Assembly: GCA_021531385.1 (NCBI GenBank) | Contig: JAFBIR010000005.1 | Coordinates: 62,001 to 126,000, forward strand | Source of the DNA: Parabacteroides distasonis | GTDB lineage: Bacteria > Bacteroidota > Bacteroidia > Bacteroidales > Tannerellaceae | Direction of reading: 5' to 3' | Length of the DNA: 64,000 nt | In this document: positions 1-9,740 of the stretch, one piece after another | Layout: each line of letters starts with the position of its first letter | How positions within the stretch are numbered: position 1 is the first letter of the stretch | Translations under genes and position numbers: made by a program | The notes under the pieces: model-generated | Seen by the model: the letters and a program-made list of their open reading frames with translations, nothing else | Told to the model about the DNA's origin: nothing | Database searches by the model: none

Positions 1-1188
1 TCGGCAATGATCCGCTACCAAGGCGATCTCCTCCTCCGTGTCTTGCGCATAACGATTGAAGGTCACGATCACCGATTGACCGAAACGTTTTAGATTCTCC
101 ACGTGTTTATCTAAATTAGCAAGTCCTCGGCGAATGCCCGCTGGGTTGGGCTCCTTTATCCGTTTCTCATCCACGCCACCATGCAGCTTTAAACTCTGGG
201 CGGTTGCCACGAGCACAGTCAGCTCAGGACGTAAACCTGCCTTCCGGCATTTGATGTCAAAGAACTTCTCCGCACCTAAATCCGCACCGAAACCGGCCTC
301 TGTAATGACATACTCTCCGTAGGTCAATGCCATACGGGTGGCCAATACGGAATTACAACCATGTGCGATATTCGCGAACGGACCTCCATGCACGAAAGCC
401 GGTGTTTGCTCCGTGGTTTGCACTAAGTTGGGCAGCAAAGCATCTTTCAGCAAGACCGTGATGGCGCCTGTCACCCCCAGATCATTCACTGTGAAAGGTT
501 TATCCTCATAGGTATAGCCTAACAAGATATTGCCGATCCGTCGTTTCAGATCATCTAAATCGGATGCCAAACATAAGATGGCCATGATTTCAGAGGCCGG
601 TGTAATGTCGAAACCTGTCTCTGTCGGAATACCATTGACGGAACCGCCTAAACCGGTTACGATGCGTCGTAAGCTACGATCGTTCACGTCAAGCACTCGT
701 TTCCATTTGATCTCCTTCAATCCGACCGCATCGGCTCGGTGTTGGTACAGGTAGTTATCCAAAAGAGCCGTGATCATATTGTGTGCGGAGGTGACCGCAT
801 GGAAGTCTCCGGTAAAGTGCAGGTTGATTTGCTCCATCGGAAGCACCTGCGCATAACCACCCCCTGCGGCTCCACCCTTCATGCCGAAACATGGACCTAA
901 GGAGGGCTCACGCAAGGCCACGATTGCTTTTTTACCTAAGCGGTTCAATCCCAAAGCCAAACCAATGGAGACCGTAGTCTTTCCGATACCCGCTTTTGTT
1001 GGCGTAATGGCCGTCACCAAGATCAAATGATGTTGCTTAATACGTGCCTCGTCAATAAGATGCAAGGGAAGTTTGGCGATGTATTTGCCATAGTTCTGCA
1101 CCTCTTCCCGAGGAATACCCCATTCTTCCGCTATTCCTTTGATCTTCCTGAGAGGTGTCTCACGCGCTATCTGAATATCTGTTTTCAT
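1..1188 (-). CDS. fhs: Formate--tetrahydrofolate ligase (partial, C-terminus outside window)
   Basis: Cytoplasmic ATP-dependent ligase making 10-formyl-tetrahydrofolate from formate and THF in one-carbon metabolism. The first 396 codons are visible; the family is about 555 residues long, so the 3' third lies beyond base 1. The N-terminus reads [20 protein letters not shown], followed by the family's P-loop-like [11 protein letters not shown] and [14 protein letters not shown] glycine-rich segments, then [13 protein letters not shown]. The ATG at 1188 follows a short leader downstream of a clear promoter. No break is visible. The identification rests on recognising long conserved blocks and is firm. 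Confidence 0.95.
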   Translation of the reverse strand, partial: MKTDIQIARETPLRKIKGIAEEWGIPREEVQNYGKYIAKLPLHLIDEARIKQHHLILVTAITPTKAGIGKTTVSIGLALGLNRLGKKAIVALREPSLGPCFGMKGGAAGGGYAQVLPMEQINLHFTGDFHAVTSAHNMITALLDNYLYQHRADAVGLKEIKWKRVLDVNDRSLRRIVTGLGGSVNGIPTETGFDITPASEIMAILCLASDLDDLKRRIGNILLGYTYEDKPFTVNDLGVTGAITVLLKDALLPNLVQTTEQTPAFVHGGPFANIAHGCNSVLATRMALTYGEYVITEAGFGADLGAEKFFDIKCRKAGLRPELTVLVATAQSLKLHGGVDEKRIKEPNPAGIRRGLANLDKHVENLKRFGQSVIVTFNRYAQDTEEEIALVADHCR

Positions 1189-1223
1189 CTCTTTCTATGC
1201 TATTCATGATTGATAAGATAGAA

Positions 1224-1255
1224 CAAAGTAAGTCTAAAATTCGCTAACTACCAAA
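1224..1255 (-). promoter_or_regulatory. fhs promoter with overlapping 12-bp palindrome
   Basis: On the minus strand TTTG (1252-1255), a 20-base spacer and TTACTTTG (1224-1231) match the Bacteroidetes -33/-7 consensus with one mismatch. The perfect palindrome ACGAACGTTCGT (1255-1266) abuts the -33 box, where a repressor or activator could bind. Confidence 0.6.
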
Positions 1256-1520
1256 CGAACGTTCGTCCAAAAAGGAGGTAACTTGTGTTTAAAAGCAGAA
1301 AGCGTAAAAAACAGGCTTTCTTGTGGACGACTATCCGATAAAAACAGCTACCTTTACCCCCGCTAAAGCAAAAAATGGCCTAAAAATTATTTTTGCTTGA
1401 ACCTTTCTGCGGTATAGCTGTTATTCAAATACAGAAAGCAGAAAAGGAGCGATTATCATTTGTAGTTTTTTGTTAGTAGTATTTGTTTTTTCATATAAGT
1501 AGAGTTTGTTATTTGTTTGG

Positions 1521-1556
1521 TCCGCATGTAGCTGTGAAGCTGGATGCGGATTTTTT
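1521..1556 (+). terminator. Hairpin plus T-run, terminator-like on the plus strand
   Basis: TCCGCAT (1521-1527) pairs with ATGCGGA (1544-1550) across a 16-base loop and is followed by TTTTTT (1551-1556). The T-run suits plus-strand transcription although both flanking genes are on the minus strand. The hairpin lies just past the stop of the NhaC-type gene and may also protect that mRNA end. Confidence 0.45.
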
Positions 1557-1557
1557 G

Positions 1558-2874
1558 TTAAGTGGTGGCATACTTTCGTGGATAGGTGAACAGGATCGCC
1601 AACAACGCACCGATACCTAATAGATAGGGATAATAGAGATACTGCATGATCTCGATGGGGGAGACCTGTCCCAATCCGGAAGCCATCAGCATCTGGGCGC
1701 CGTAGGGGATGATACCCTGCACGAAACAGCTGAAAATGTCCAAGAGGCTGGCACTTCGGCGGGGATCCACATGGAAACGTTCAGCGATGTCATGGGCGAT
1801 CGGACCAGCCATGATAAGGGCGATGGTATTGTTCGCCGTGCAAAGATTGGCAAAACTGACTAATGAGGCGATGCTACATTCAGCCCCTTTGGTGGAATGA
1901 ATATGACGGGTCAGCTTCAGGATCAGCCAATCGATGCCGCCGTTGTAGCGAATCATCTCTAACATACCACCCGCTAAGAGCGTGACGATGATCAGCTCGC
2001 CCATGCCCGTGATGCCTGTACCCATGGAGGCAGTCCATCCCCAGAGGTCGAAACCATTCGTCAGTAATCCCACGACACCTGATAAGCAGATACCGATCAG
2101 CAATACCAGCATCACATTGATACCGCAGATGGCGGCAATCAAGACTACCAAATAGGGTAACACCTTGAGCCATTCAATGGCTTCGGGCTGATAGTTACTG
2201 TCCATGCCATTTCCTAACACGACATAGATCAAACCGGTTAAGAGTGCGATAGGCAAGGCTATGCGGATATTCACCTTGAACTTATCTGCCATTTGACATC
2301 CTTGCGTACGAGTAGCCACGATGGTGGTATCTGAGATAAAAGAGAGGTTATCGCCGAACATGGCACCACTTACCACCACTCCTAACATCATGGCCGCAGG
2401 TACGCCGGTCTTTTCAGCAATGCCAACCGCTACGGGAGACAAGGCCACGATCGTACCCACCGACGTGCCGACAGAGAGCGAGATGAAACAAGCAGCCAAG
2501 AAGATACCGGCTGCCAAGAGATTCTGTGGGAGGATTGACATCGCCAAATTGACGGTGGCATCTACGGCACCCATCGCTTTTGCGGTATGGGCGAACGCCC
2601 CAGCCATGATGAAGATCAAGACCATCAACATGATGTTGCTGTTGGCCGCTCCTCGGCAGAATTGCTCGACCCGTTGATTCAGTTTGCCTCCTTTAGAGCC
2701 GGCTATGGCCACAATTGAGGCCAAGACGAAGGCAACGGTGATCGGCATCTTGTAAAAATCGCCAGCGATTAAGGAAACAACTAAATAGGCCAGCAAGAAA
2801 ACGACCAATGGGGCCAATGCCCACACGTTGGGCGCATGTTGCAGCGTGATACCTTGTGATTTTTCTTTGTCCAT
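1558..2874 (-). CDS. nhaC: Na+/H+ antiporter, NhaC family
   Basis: Inner-membrane secondary transporter of 438 residues with about 11-12 hydrophobic segments. The segment GAMFGDNLSFISDTT (residues 170-184) is the NhaC-family signature. Family members exchange Na+ for H+, and some exchange organic substrates such as malate and lactate, so the exact substrate is not given by sequence. The start at 2874 (MDKEKSQGI) gives a short cytoplasmic N-tail before the first membrane helix. It lies 38 bases behind the DUF5686 gene on the same strand with no promoter seen between them, so it may be the last gene of an mfd-DUF5686-antiporter transcription unit. Confidence 0.85.
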   Translation of the reverse strand: MDKEKSQGITLQHAPNVWALAPLVVFLLAYLVVSLIAGDFYKMPITVAFVLASIVAIAGSKGGKLNQRVEQFCRGAANSNIMLMVLIFIMAGAFAHTAKAMGAVDATVNLAMSILPQNLLAAGIFLAACFISLSVGTSVGTIVALSPVAVGIAEKTGVPAAMMLGVVVSGAMFGDNLSFISDTTIVATRTQGCQMADKFKVNIRIALPIALLTGLIYVVLGNGMDSNYQPEAIEWLKVLPYLVVLIAAICGINVMLVLLIGICLSGVVGLLTNGFDLWGWTASMGTGITGMGELIIVTLLAGGMLEMIRYNGGIDWLILKLTRHIHSTKGAECSIASLVSFANLCTANNTIALIMAGPIAHDIAERFHVDPRRSASLLDIFSCFVQGIIPYGAQMLMASGLGQVSPIEIMQYLYYPYLLGIGALLAILFTYPRKYATT

Positions 2875-2912
2875 TGTGTCTATTTATTTTGACAATCTAA
2901 ACTTTCTTTTGA

Positions 2913-5495
2913 TCAGAACGAGAACCGCAGCGCGATACGTATGCCTCCCTTCTTGATGTTGGGATGATCCAAATAGGTCAAACGACGATAATAATCTACT
3001 CGTAAGATCTTGAAAATATTCTCCACACCGAAGCTGCATTCCAAATAGGGTGTTTTACCCATCGGCGTAGTGCCCTCCGGGAAGCGATAGAGCCCGATCG
3101 GATTCAGATCAGGATTGTTCTTATCCGTCAAGTTACCCCAGACACCACTGAAGGAGAGCACCTCTCGGAGTTGTAACCACTTGATCACTGGCACACGGTT
3201 CAAGATCAATCCCTTCATGTAATAGGTGAGGTAGAACGAGGCGTATTGATCGTTGACGAACTCCAACGCACGCATCAAATGGAAGGCCTGTGGCTGGATC
3301 GTCACAGATTGGTTGGTATTGGGCAGGATCAACAGCGGGAAGGGCACCTTGTTCCATACCTTACCGGCACTTACTAAAGCATCGATATGGCCGAATGAGG
3401 AGAGCCAAATACGTTTCTCGGCACTCAATTCCGTATGATGGTAGTTGAATTGCCCGCCCATGAACTTCAATCCGACCTGATGCGACAGTTTCATCACCGG
3501 TGCGTCTTTGGAGATATTGAAGATCGAATTCTTTCCCTCACGGCTGTTGAAGGCACGTTCGCCCGGCGCAAAACGGAATTGCAGCCCCAATTCTGTCTTC
3601 TTGAAATAATCTTGTGCTACGATTGTCCCGTTCGGTTGGAACTGGTCGTAGTGCAACGTACCGGCTGCCTCGTTCTTCTCGTTGCGTATCCAAGAGGTGA
3701 GCGTCAAACCGTTGAGCCACTCTTTCTGGTATTGCAACATACTCTTGCGGATATATTGCATTTTCGTAACCGGCTCACCCACTTTCCAGGCCACGAACAT
3801 GTTATCCTTGCTGGTGAAGAGGAAATCCTGACCGGGCGTATAGAGATCATACTCCTGGATGAAGGAGAGGTTGTTCACCGGGCTTTCGCCCTCATGATAC
3901 TTCTTTTTGTCGAAGCTGTAGGTCAGTTTGGCGTTGTACTTGATCCGTCGGTCGTTGATACCGTAGGCCATGTAGCCGCTGGCGAACCAATTCGGATGGA
4001 GATTGGCAGTGGTCATACCGCCCACACGCATACGGAATCCCTCCACCTCATTGACCGAAAAAGTCGTATTCATCGGACCAAAATCGAATTTGCTGAAATC
4101 CTTGTCTTGTTGAGTGGGGACATAGCCCGTAATCAAGATCTCGGCAGTCTTGATCACAGCGTTGAACACAGGCACCTTGCGTAGCTGAGCCAAGAGGTCA
4201 TCCAAGGCTGACTCCTTCTCTTTCAGGGGAACATGACGATTCTCCATCCAGAACTCATCAGTCTGCTTTTCCGCTTCCGGCAAGATGCGGGTCGCACCCA
4301 GTAGGCCAAAGACCGAATCCCGGTTCTGAATATTGAATTGATAATGGTCGTAGTTGCGTAATTGATGGGCATAGAATTGTTGCGATCCCTTAGTGATAGA
4401 CAGGTTGGCATAGGTGTTCTCGTTTTGGATCACCCAGATGCTATCCGGGGTCAGCATAAATTCCTGCTCGATACGCATCTTATTGACAAAGTTGAGGTTG
4501 ATGTTCGCTGGCGTATCAAGCTGCAACTTTTTAATCGAATACTTTCCATCCAACGTGATGTAGAGTCGTCCGGTGAAGCCATAGCTCTCGCTGTTGACCG
4601 GCACGAAGCCCAGATCGACACAACTGTCTCCTGCGATCACAAGCGTATCCATGATATAATACTTATAGTAGCTTGTGGCCAAAGCGGAGGAGAGCGGACT
4701 GACAAATCGGTTCAGCATGATGTTGATGTTGTTGTCGAAGATGTTCACCCGCTGAAAGATCTCCTCGAAGTTGGCGGTCAATGAGCCGCCATCGTCAAGG
4801 GCTTTATCCACACCCTGTTGCCGCTTGGCCTTGGTGATGGTCTTCTCTGTCTTGGGATGCTTACGGTAATAATAGTCCGAAAGCGTCTCTCGCACGGAGA
4901 GTGTCAAGATCGGTTTGCCGTTGAACTCAGAGGTGTCCAAATAGTTCTTGATGAAACTAAACTTCTTGCCAAACTTGCTGTCTAATTTCGGATTAAAATC
5001 ATCGAGCGAGATGCTCAGTTTCTCATACACCTCAGTCTGGTACTCCTCTTTGACCTCAATGCGGTTGTCGTTTTTGTGCTCGATCACCTGTTTGATCAAT
5101 TCCACCGCTGGATTGTTCTTGCGGGAGTAGCGTTCCCGTTTGGGTTTTACCACCACCTCTGAGATCTCAAAGGTAGTGGGTTTCAAATCAATCTCCAACA
5201 GGTCGTTCCGGGTGTTGAGCTTCAAGTCAATCGCCTTGGTGTCATATCCCAACGAAGAGATCACCAACTTTGTCAAGCCTTTATCATTCTGGATGGTGAA
5301 AGCACCGTTATCATCGGTCATGGCTCCAATCGTGGAGTTGTCAAACAACACAGACACGTAGGAGAGAGGCTCTCCGCTGATGGAGTCCCTCACGATGCCT
5401 GAGGCTGAGGTGATCCGTTGGGCGTAGAGCATGGAAAGACTCGCTAATCCTTGCCATACAATGAGCCATACAAGTAGGCGTAATCGTTTATTCAT
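2913..5495 (-). CDS. DUF5686 / carboxypeptidase-regulatory-like outer-membrane protein
   Basis: Predicted outer-membrane protein of 860 residues. The start at 5495 (MNKRLRLLVWLIVWQGL) gives a signal peptide and has an AGAGGAAC ribosome site upstream; the longer reading from 5552 would run into mfd. A carboxypeptidase D regulatory-like beta-sandwich (SGEPLSYVSVLFDNSTIGAM) follows the signal. The rest is the long DUF5686 region, and the chain ends in RIALRFSF with a terminal aromatic, as in proteins inserted by the BAM machinery. The function of the family is unknown; TonB-like plug features are absent. It lies 20 bases after the mfd stop, which suggests cotranscription. Confidence 0.85.
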   Translation of the reverse strand: MNKRLRLLVWLIVWQGLASLSMLYAQRITSASGIVRDSISGEPLSYVSVLFDNSTIGAMTDDNGAFTIQNDKGLTKLVISSLGYDTKAIDLKLNTRNDLLEIDLKPTTFEISEVVVKPKRERYSRKNNPAVELIKQVIEHKNDNRIEVKEEYQTEVYEKLSISLDDFNPKLDSKFGKKFSFIKNYLDTSEFNGKPILTLSVRETLSDYYYRKHPKTEKTITKAKRQQGVDKALDDGGSLTANFEEIFQRVNIFDNNINIMLNRFVSPLSSALATSYYKYYIMDTLVIAGDSCVDLGFVPVNSESYGFTGRLYITLDGKYSIKKLQLDTPANINLNFVNKMRIEQEFMLTPDSIWVIQNENTYANLSITKGSQQFYAHQLRNYDHYQFNIQNRDSVFGLLGATRILPEAEKQTDEFWMENRHVPLKEKESALDDLLAQLRKVPVFNAVIKTAEILITGYVPTQQDKDFSKFDFGPMNTTFSVNEVEGFRMRVGGMTTANLHPNWFASGYMAYGINDRRIKYNAKLTYSFDKKKYHEGESPVNNLSFIQEYDLYTPGQDFLFTSKDNMFVAWKVGEPVTKMQYIRKSMLQYQKEWLNGLTLTSWIRNEKNEAAGTLHYDQFQPNGTIVAQDYFKKTELGLQFRFAPGERAFNSREGKNSIFNISKDAPVMKLSHQVGLKFMGGQFNYHHTELSAEKRIWLSSFGHIDALVSAGKVWNKVPFPLLILPNTNQSVTIQPQAFHLMRALEFVNDQYASFYLTYYMKGLILNRVPVIKWLQLREVLSFSGVWGNLTDKNNPDLNPIGLYRFPEGTTPMGKTPYLECSFGVENIFKILRVDYYRRLTYLDHPNIKKGGIRIALRFSF

Positions 5496-5515
5496 CTTTT
5501 TAGTTCCTCTCGTTA

Positions 5516-8500
5516 TCAAGGTTTCTTTATCATTTCTTGCAGTATTTGACAAGCTCGCTCCACGGTTGGTACCGCTTTGATCACGATGCTCCGTTTGCCA
5601 TTCTGATCACGCAAGTTGCATTCCCTTGGATGGCTTTGTAAGAAGGCGATCAGCTTGTCGAATGCTTCGCTTTGGTAGTATGGGCTATCGGGGTTACTAA
5701 CCAAGAAGAGACTCATCTGTCCCTTCTTCAGGATCACCTTCTCCATACCCAATTGTTTCGCCATACGGCGTAAACGAACGATGCGGATCAGCTCTTTGCC
5801 CTCCTGCGGGATCTTGCCGAAACGGTCTTTCAGTCGTTCAGTGAAGGCGAGGATGTCTCGTTCCTCCTCCATATTATCCAGCTCCCGATAGAGCGAGATA
5901 CGCTCGGAATCGTTCGGAATATAGGTGGGTGGAAAGAGCAATTCCAAATCGCTCTCAATATAGGTCTCGCGCACATAATCGCTTCCGCTGTTTTGCTGGC
6001 CAGCCTTCTCCTCGTTGTAGAGATCGGCGAACTCCTCTGTCTTCAATTCATCAACAGCCTCCTCCAAGATCTTTTGGTAGGTCTCATATCCCAAATCTGC
6101 GATGAAGCCGCTCTGTTCCGCACCTAACATATTGCCCGCACCCCGAATATCGAGGTCTTGCATGGCAATATGGATGCCGCTGCCCAATTCGGCGAAGTTC
6201 TCGATGGCCTGCAACCGGCGACGAGCCTCCTGCGTCAAAGTGGAGAGGGGTGGAGAGAGCAGGTAGCAAAAGGCTTTCCGGTTGCTTCGTCCCACACGAC
6301 CACGCAGCTGATGCAGGTCGCTCAGTCCAAATTGCTGGGCGTTGTTGATGATGATTGTGTTGGCATTGGGCACGTCGATACCGCTTTCCACAATGCTGGT
6401 TGCGATCAGTACGTCATATTCGTAGTTCACGAAGTCCAAGACCGTCTTCTCCAGCTTCTCCGGCTCCATCTGCCCATGCCCCACGGCGATACGGGCATCC
6501 GGCACCTCTCGACGTACCAACGCCTCCATCTCGTAGATGTTTTGGATGCGGTTGTTGATGAAGAACACCTGTCCGTTACGGCTCATCTCGAAGTTGATGG
6601 CCTCCCGGATGATGTCTGGATTGAAGCGCTCCACCTCTGTCTGCACCGGATAGCGGTTGGGTGGGGGAGTCGTGATGCTCGACAGGTCTCTTGCACCCAT
6701 CAATGAGAATTGTAACGTACGAGGAATCGGCGTGGCGGTCATGGTGAGGGTGTCAACATTCACCTTCAATTGGCGTAGTTTCTCCTTCGTGGAGACACCA
6801 AACTTCTGCTCCTCGTCGATAATTAATAGTCCTAAGTCTTTAAACTTAACATCCTTCCCCACGATGCGATGGGTGCCGATCAAGATGTTCACTTCACCCG
6901 CAGCCAGGTCTTTCAACGTCTTACGAATCTGCGCTGCGGTTCGGGCACGACTGATGTAGTCGATCCGGCAGGGGAAATCTTTGAGTCGCTCGCTGAAGGT
7001 CTGGAAATGCTGATAGGCCAACACGGTGGTCGGCACCAACACAGCTACCTGCTTATTGTCCGCTACGGCCTTAAAGGCTGCACGGATGGCCACCTCGGTC
7101 TTTCCGAATCCCACATCGCCACAAATCAGCCTATCCATCGGACGATCGCTCTCCATATCCTGCTTCACCTCGTTGGTCGCTTTCATCTGGTCGGGCGTAT
7201 CTTCGTAGATAAAGCTGGCTTCTAACTCATGCTGCATGAAGCTGTCGGGGCTGAAAGCGAATCCCTTCTCTTGCCGACGTTTAGAGTAGAGGAGAATCAA
7301 ATCACGGGCGATGTCTTTCACCTTCGCCTTGGTGCGCTCCTTCATCTTCTCCCAAGCACCTGTGCCCAAACGGCTCAGCTTAGGAGGTTCGCCACTCTCT
7401 TTCCCTTTGTATTTAGAAAGTTTATGGAGCGAATGGATGCTGACAAAGATGATGTCATTATGCTGGTAGATCAGTTTAATCGCCTCTTGGATCTTACCGT
7501 TCACCTCCGTGCGTACCAAACCTCCGAATTGACCGATACCGTGGTCAATATGCACGATGTAATCGCCTGGTGAGAACTGGTTCAGCTCTTTCAGGGAAAG
7601 GGTGATCTTGCCACCCCGGGCTTGGTCGCTCTTGAGGCTATATTTATGGAAACGATCAAACAGCTGGTGATCGGTGAACAGGCAGATTTTTAACGCCTCG
7701 TCAGAGAATCCCTCGTGCAACGTGCGGTTCACTGCGGTAAAAGGAATATCGTCCTGACGATCGGCAAAGATCGCTCGGATGCGCTCAGCCTGCTTGGCTT
7801 GATCGCTCAGCACATAGAGGGTATATGCCTTCGACAGGAATGCTTTGAAGGTCTCACTCACCCGATCAAAGTTCTTATGGAAAATCGGTTGCGCCTGCGT
7901 TTGAAACGTCAGGGATGCGTCTGCAGTACCCATCGGACGAGTACCGATGTGAAGGCGACGAAAGTCGAGTACTTCTCGCAAAAACTCCGTATCCATTACC
8001 AATTTCTTGCGCATGGCAGCTTGGTCGGCAAACGACTCCTCGTCGCCTACGACCGGCTCCTCATTCCAGATACTCCCGATTCGTTCCTTGCACCAGGCCA
8101 AGTCTTTGGCCACAATCAAGGTTTGTGGAGCGAGCGAGCGTAGCAACGAGGCACTCCCTTTTGACCCTTTCGACAGTTCCGGCACGATGTAGATGCTCTC
8201 CAACTTCTCTTTACTCAATTGCGTCTCCACATCGAACGAGCGAATGGTCTCTACCTCGTCGCCAAAGAAGTCGATACGGTAGGGAAATTCGTAGGAAAAG
8301 GAGAAAACGTCCAAGATACTACCACGCAAGGCATATTGCCCCGGCTCATAGACATAATCCACCGCCTCAAACCCGTAGGAGTCCAGCACATCAGAGACGA
8401 ACATATTATCCACCTTCTCGCCTACACTCAGTTTGAGGGTATTGTCTTTCAGAACCTCCCGTTCTACCACACGCTCAGCTAAAGCGTCTGGGTAGGTTAC

Positions 8501-8866
8501 GATCAGATTGGTGTTCCCCGTGTCTTGTAGGCGGCTCAGTACCTCGGTACGCAGAATCTCATTGGCTGGGTCGATATGACCATACTTGATATCCCGGCGA
8601 TAGGCAGAGGGGAAGAACAGCACTGATTCGTTGCCCAAAAGCTGTGTCAGGTCGTGATAGAAATAACCCGCCTCCTCCTGATCGTTCAGGATGGCCAACA
8701 GCGGTAAGGGCTGCCGTTTGAAGAGAGAGGCAATGACCAAGGCGGCTGCCGATCCATTCACCCCTTTCAGGCTAATGTTGTGTGCGTCTTCCTTTCGCAG
8801 CAGGCTATCCAAAGCCGCCACACCCGGATGGGTGGCATATAGTTCCAATAAAGCTTGTATTTCCAC
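5516..8866 (-). CDS. mfd: Transcription-repair coupling factor Mfd
   Basis: Large SF2 DNA translocase of 1116 residues that removes stalled RNA polymerase at DNA lesions and recruits the UvrABC system. Order: UvrB-like N-terminal domains, RNA-polymerase-interaction domain (FSPGDYIVHIDHGIGQFGG), helicase motif I GDVGFGKTE (about residue 583), motif II IIDEEQKFG (about 682), motif VI QLRGRVGRS, and a C-terminal TRCF domain. The start is chosen as GTG at 8866 (VEIQALLEL). A perfect TATCTTTG box lies at 8889-8896 and AGGAAT sits just before the GTG, whereas the upstream ATG at 8986 lies before the promoter. No damage is seen. Confidence 0.95.
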   Translation of the reverse strand: MEIQALLELYATHPGVAALDSLLRKEDAHNISLKGVNGSAAALVIASLFKRQPLPLLAILNDQEEAGYFYHDLTQLLGNESVLFFPSAYRRDIKYGHIDPANEILRTEVLSRLQDTGNTNLIVTYPDALAERVVEREVLKDNTLKLSVGEKVDNMFVSDVLDSYGFEAVDYVYEPGQYALRGSILDVFSFSYEFPYRIDFFGDEVETIRSFDVETQLSKEKLESIYIVPELSKGSKGSASLLRSLAPQTLIVAKDLAWCKERIGSIWNEEPVVGDEESFADQAAMRKKLVMDTEFLREVLDFRRLHIGTRPMGTADASLTFQTQAQPIFHKNFDRVSETFKAFLSKAYTLYVLSDQAKQAERIRAIFADRQDDIPFTAVNRTLHEGFSDEALKICLFTDHQLFDRFHKYSLKSDQARGGKITLSLKELNQFSPGDYIVHIDHGIGQFGGLVRTEVNGKIQEAIKLIYQHNDIIFVSIHSLHKLSKYKGKESGEPPKLSRLGTGAWEKMKERTKAKVKDIARDLILLYSKRRQEKGFAFSPDSFMQHELEASFIYEDTPDQMKATNEVKQDMESDRPMDRLICGDVGFGKTEVAIRAAFKAVADNKQVAVLVPTTVLAYQHFQTFSERLKDFPCRIDYISRARTAAQIRKTLKDLAAGEVNILIGTHRIVGKDVKFKDLGLLIIDEEQKFGVSTKEKLRQLKVNVDTLTMTATPIPRTLQFSLMGARDLSSITTPPPNRYPVQTEVERFNPDIIREAINFEMSRNGQVFFINNRIQNIYEMEALVRREVPDARIAVGHGQMEPEKLEKTVLDFVNYEYDVLIATSIVESGIDVPNANTIIINNAQQFGLSDLHQLRGRVGRSNRKAFCYLLSPPLSTLTQEARRRLQAIENFAELGSGIHIAMQDLDIRGAGNMLGAEQSGFIADLGYETYQKILEEAVDELKTEEFADLYNEEKAGQQNSGSDYVRETYIESDLELLFPPTYIPNDSERISLYRELDNMEEERDILAFTERLKDRFGKIPQEGKELIRIVRLRRMAKQLGMEKVILKKGQMSLFLVSNPDSPYYQSEAFDKLIAFLQSHPRECNLRDQNGKRSIVIKAVPTVERACQILQEMIKKP

Positions 8867-8888
8867 TATTCCTACATTTATTGCGATG

Positions 8889-8896
8889 CAAAGATA
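8889..8896 (-). promoter_or_regulatory. mfd -7 box
   Basis: TATCTTTG on the minus strand matches TAnnTTTG exactly. The nearest TTTG upstream (8920-8923) leaves a 23-base spacer, longer than usual. The resulting leader of about 15 bases fixes the GTG start of mfd. Confidence 0.5.
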
Positions 8897-9079
8897 GTGC
8901 AAACCGTGCGCAAAAGCATCAAACTTGTTTGAATGTTTTGATGAGGTGTAGCCTAACTTCACTGCTTTGCGGCAAAAATAGCGCAAGCCAAACGTAGAAT
9001 ATCCAGCTTGCTTTGTTTTTTTGAGGAAGTGGCGCTTGTCGTCATCTCGTTACCGTGATTCAGGAAAAGGATGGGCAAA

Positions 9080-9110
9080 CAAAAAAGGCACTCAAAACGG
9101 CTTGAGTACC
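9080..9110 (-). terminator. Terminator of tRNA-fMet
   Basis: On the minus strand GGTACTCAA (9102-9110) pairs with TTGAGTGCC (9087-9095), with one G-U pair, followed by seven T (9080-9086). It lies about 14 bases past the tRNA 3' end. Confidence 0.8.
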
Positions 9111-9123
9111 TTTTCTAACTGGG

Positions 9124-9195
<72 letters not shown>

Positions 9196-9226
9196 ATGTC
9201 ATTGCTATTATTCTCAATTGCGGTTG

Positions 9227-9258
9227 CAAAAGTAGGTAATCAGATTGAAACTTCCAAA
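9227..9258 (-). promoter_or_regulatory. tRNA-fMet promoter
   Basis: TTTG (9255-9258), a 20-base spacer and TACTTTTG (9227-9234) on the minus strand fully match the Bacteroidetes sigma-ABfr consensus, about 30 bases upstream of the tRNA. Confidence 0.8.
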
Positions 9259-9395
9259 TTTTTGCGCAAGATTTTTTCTCCTTAGCACTCGTATGACGAC
9301 TGCTGAAGATCCGTCATAGTAGGGTATATAGTGCTATTTCATTCTATTTTGTGGCGTAAAATAGAGAATTGAATGAGATTATCAAATTATTTACA

Positions 9396-9403
9396 TACCT
9401 TTG
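9396..9403 (+). promoter_or_regulatory. -7 box of the STAS gene
   Basis: TACCTTTG, an exact match to TAnnTTTG, 26 bases before the ATG at 9429. No TTTG is found at the standard -33 distance. Confidence 0.5.
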
Positions 9404-9428
9404 TCGAACAAACTAGTAATTAATAGAG

Positions 9429-9740
9429 ATGGAAAATATAGAAATACAGAAGAATGTTGAAGGTTCAGTCTTAAATGTCAGTCTTAAAGGACGATTGGAT
9501 ACGGCGAATAGCGGGGAGGTTTCTCAAGACTTATTAGGCTCCCTGAATGGCGTGAAACAATTGGTGCTCGACTTTACAGATTTGGTGTATATCAGTTCGA
9601 GTGGTTTGCGTATCCTGTTGCAGTTAGTGAAACAGTTGAAGGGGCAGCAAGGGGAATTGATCGTGCGTCATGTCTCCAAGGAGATCATGGACGTGTTCAA
9701 GATGACAGGTTTTAGCAGCTTGCTTAAAATAGAGAATTAA
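9429..9740 (+). CDS. STAS-domain protein (anti-sigma factor antagonist type)
   Basis: Small cytoplasmic protein of 103 residues consisting of a single STAS domain. The segment LVLDFTDLVYISSSGLRI aligns with the SpoIIAA/RsbV phosphorylation loop. The serine run at residues 56-58 includes the likely phosphoacceptor, although the usual D before S-S-G is replaced by S. Such proteins switch partners with anti-sigma or kinase proteins. No kinase, phosphatase or sigma factor lies next to it, so the partner is unknown. The 3' end overlaps the convergent AraC gene by four bases (shared stop region). The start has its own promoter box. Confidence 0.85.
   Translation: MENIEIQKNVEGSVLNVSLKGRLDTANSGEVSQDLLGSLNGVKQLVLDFTDLVYISSSGLRILLQLVKQLKGQQGELIVRHVSKEIMDVFKMTGFSSLLKIEN

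Larger units (their letters stand above)
1189..1557. other. Intergenic region between fhs and the NhaC-type gene
   Basis: Holds the fhs promoter, the ACGAACGTTCGT palindrome and, at its far end, a hairpin followed by six T on the plus strand. No coding sequence is supported. The middle (about 1270-1500) is AT-rich, and I see no recognisable RNA gene or riboswitch there. Confidence 0.5.

Noticed and set aside
3435-4184. 249-codon plus-strand reading frame
   Set aside because: Lies wholly inside the DUF5686 gene on the opposite strand; composition is the mirror of that gene and no family is seen.
5516-8986. Mfd start at ATG 8986
   Set aside because: It precedes the TATCTTTG promoter box at 8889-8896, and the added 40 residues have no Mfd likeness; GTG 8866 fits better.
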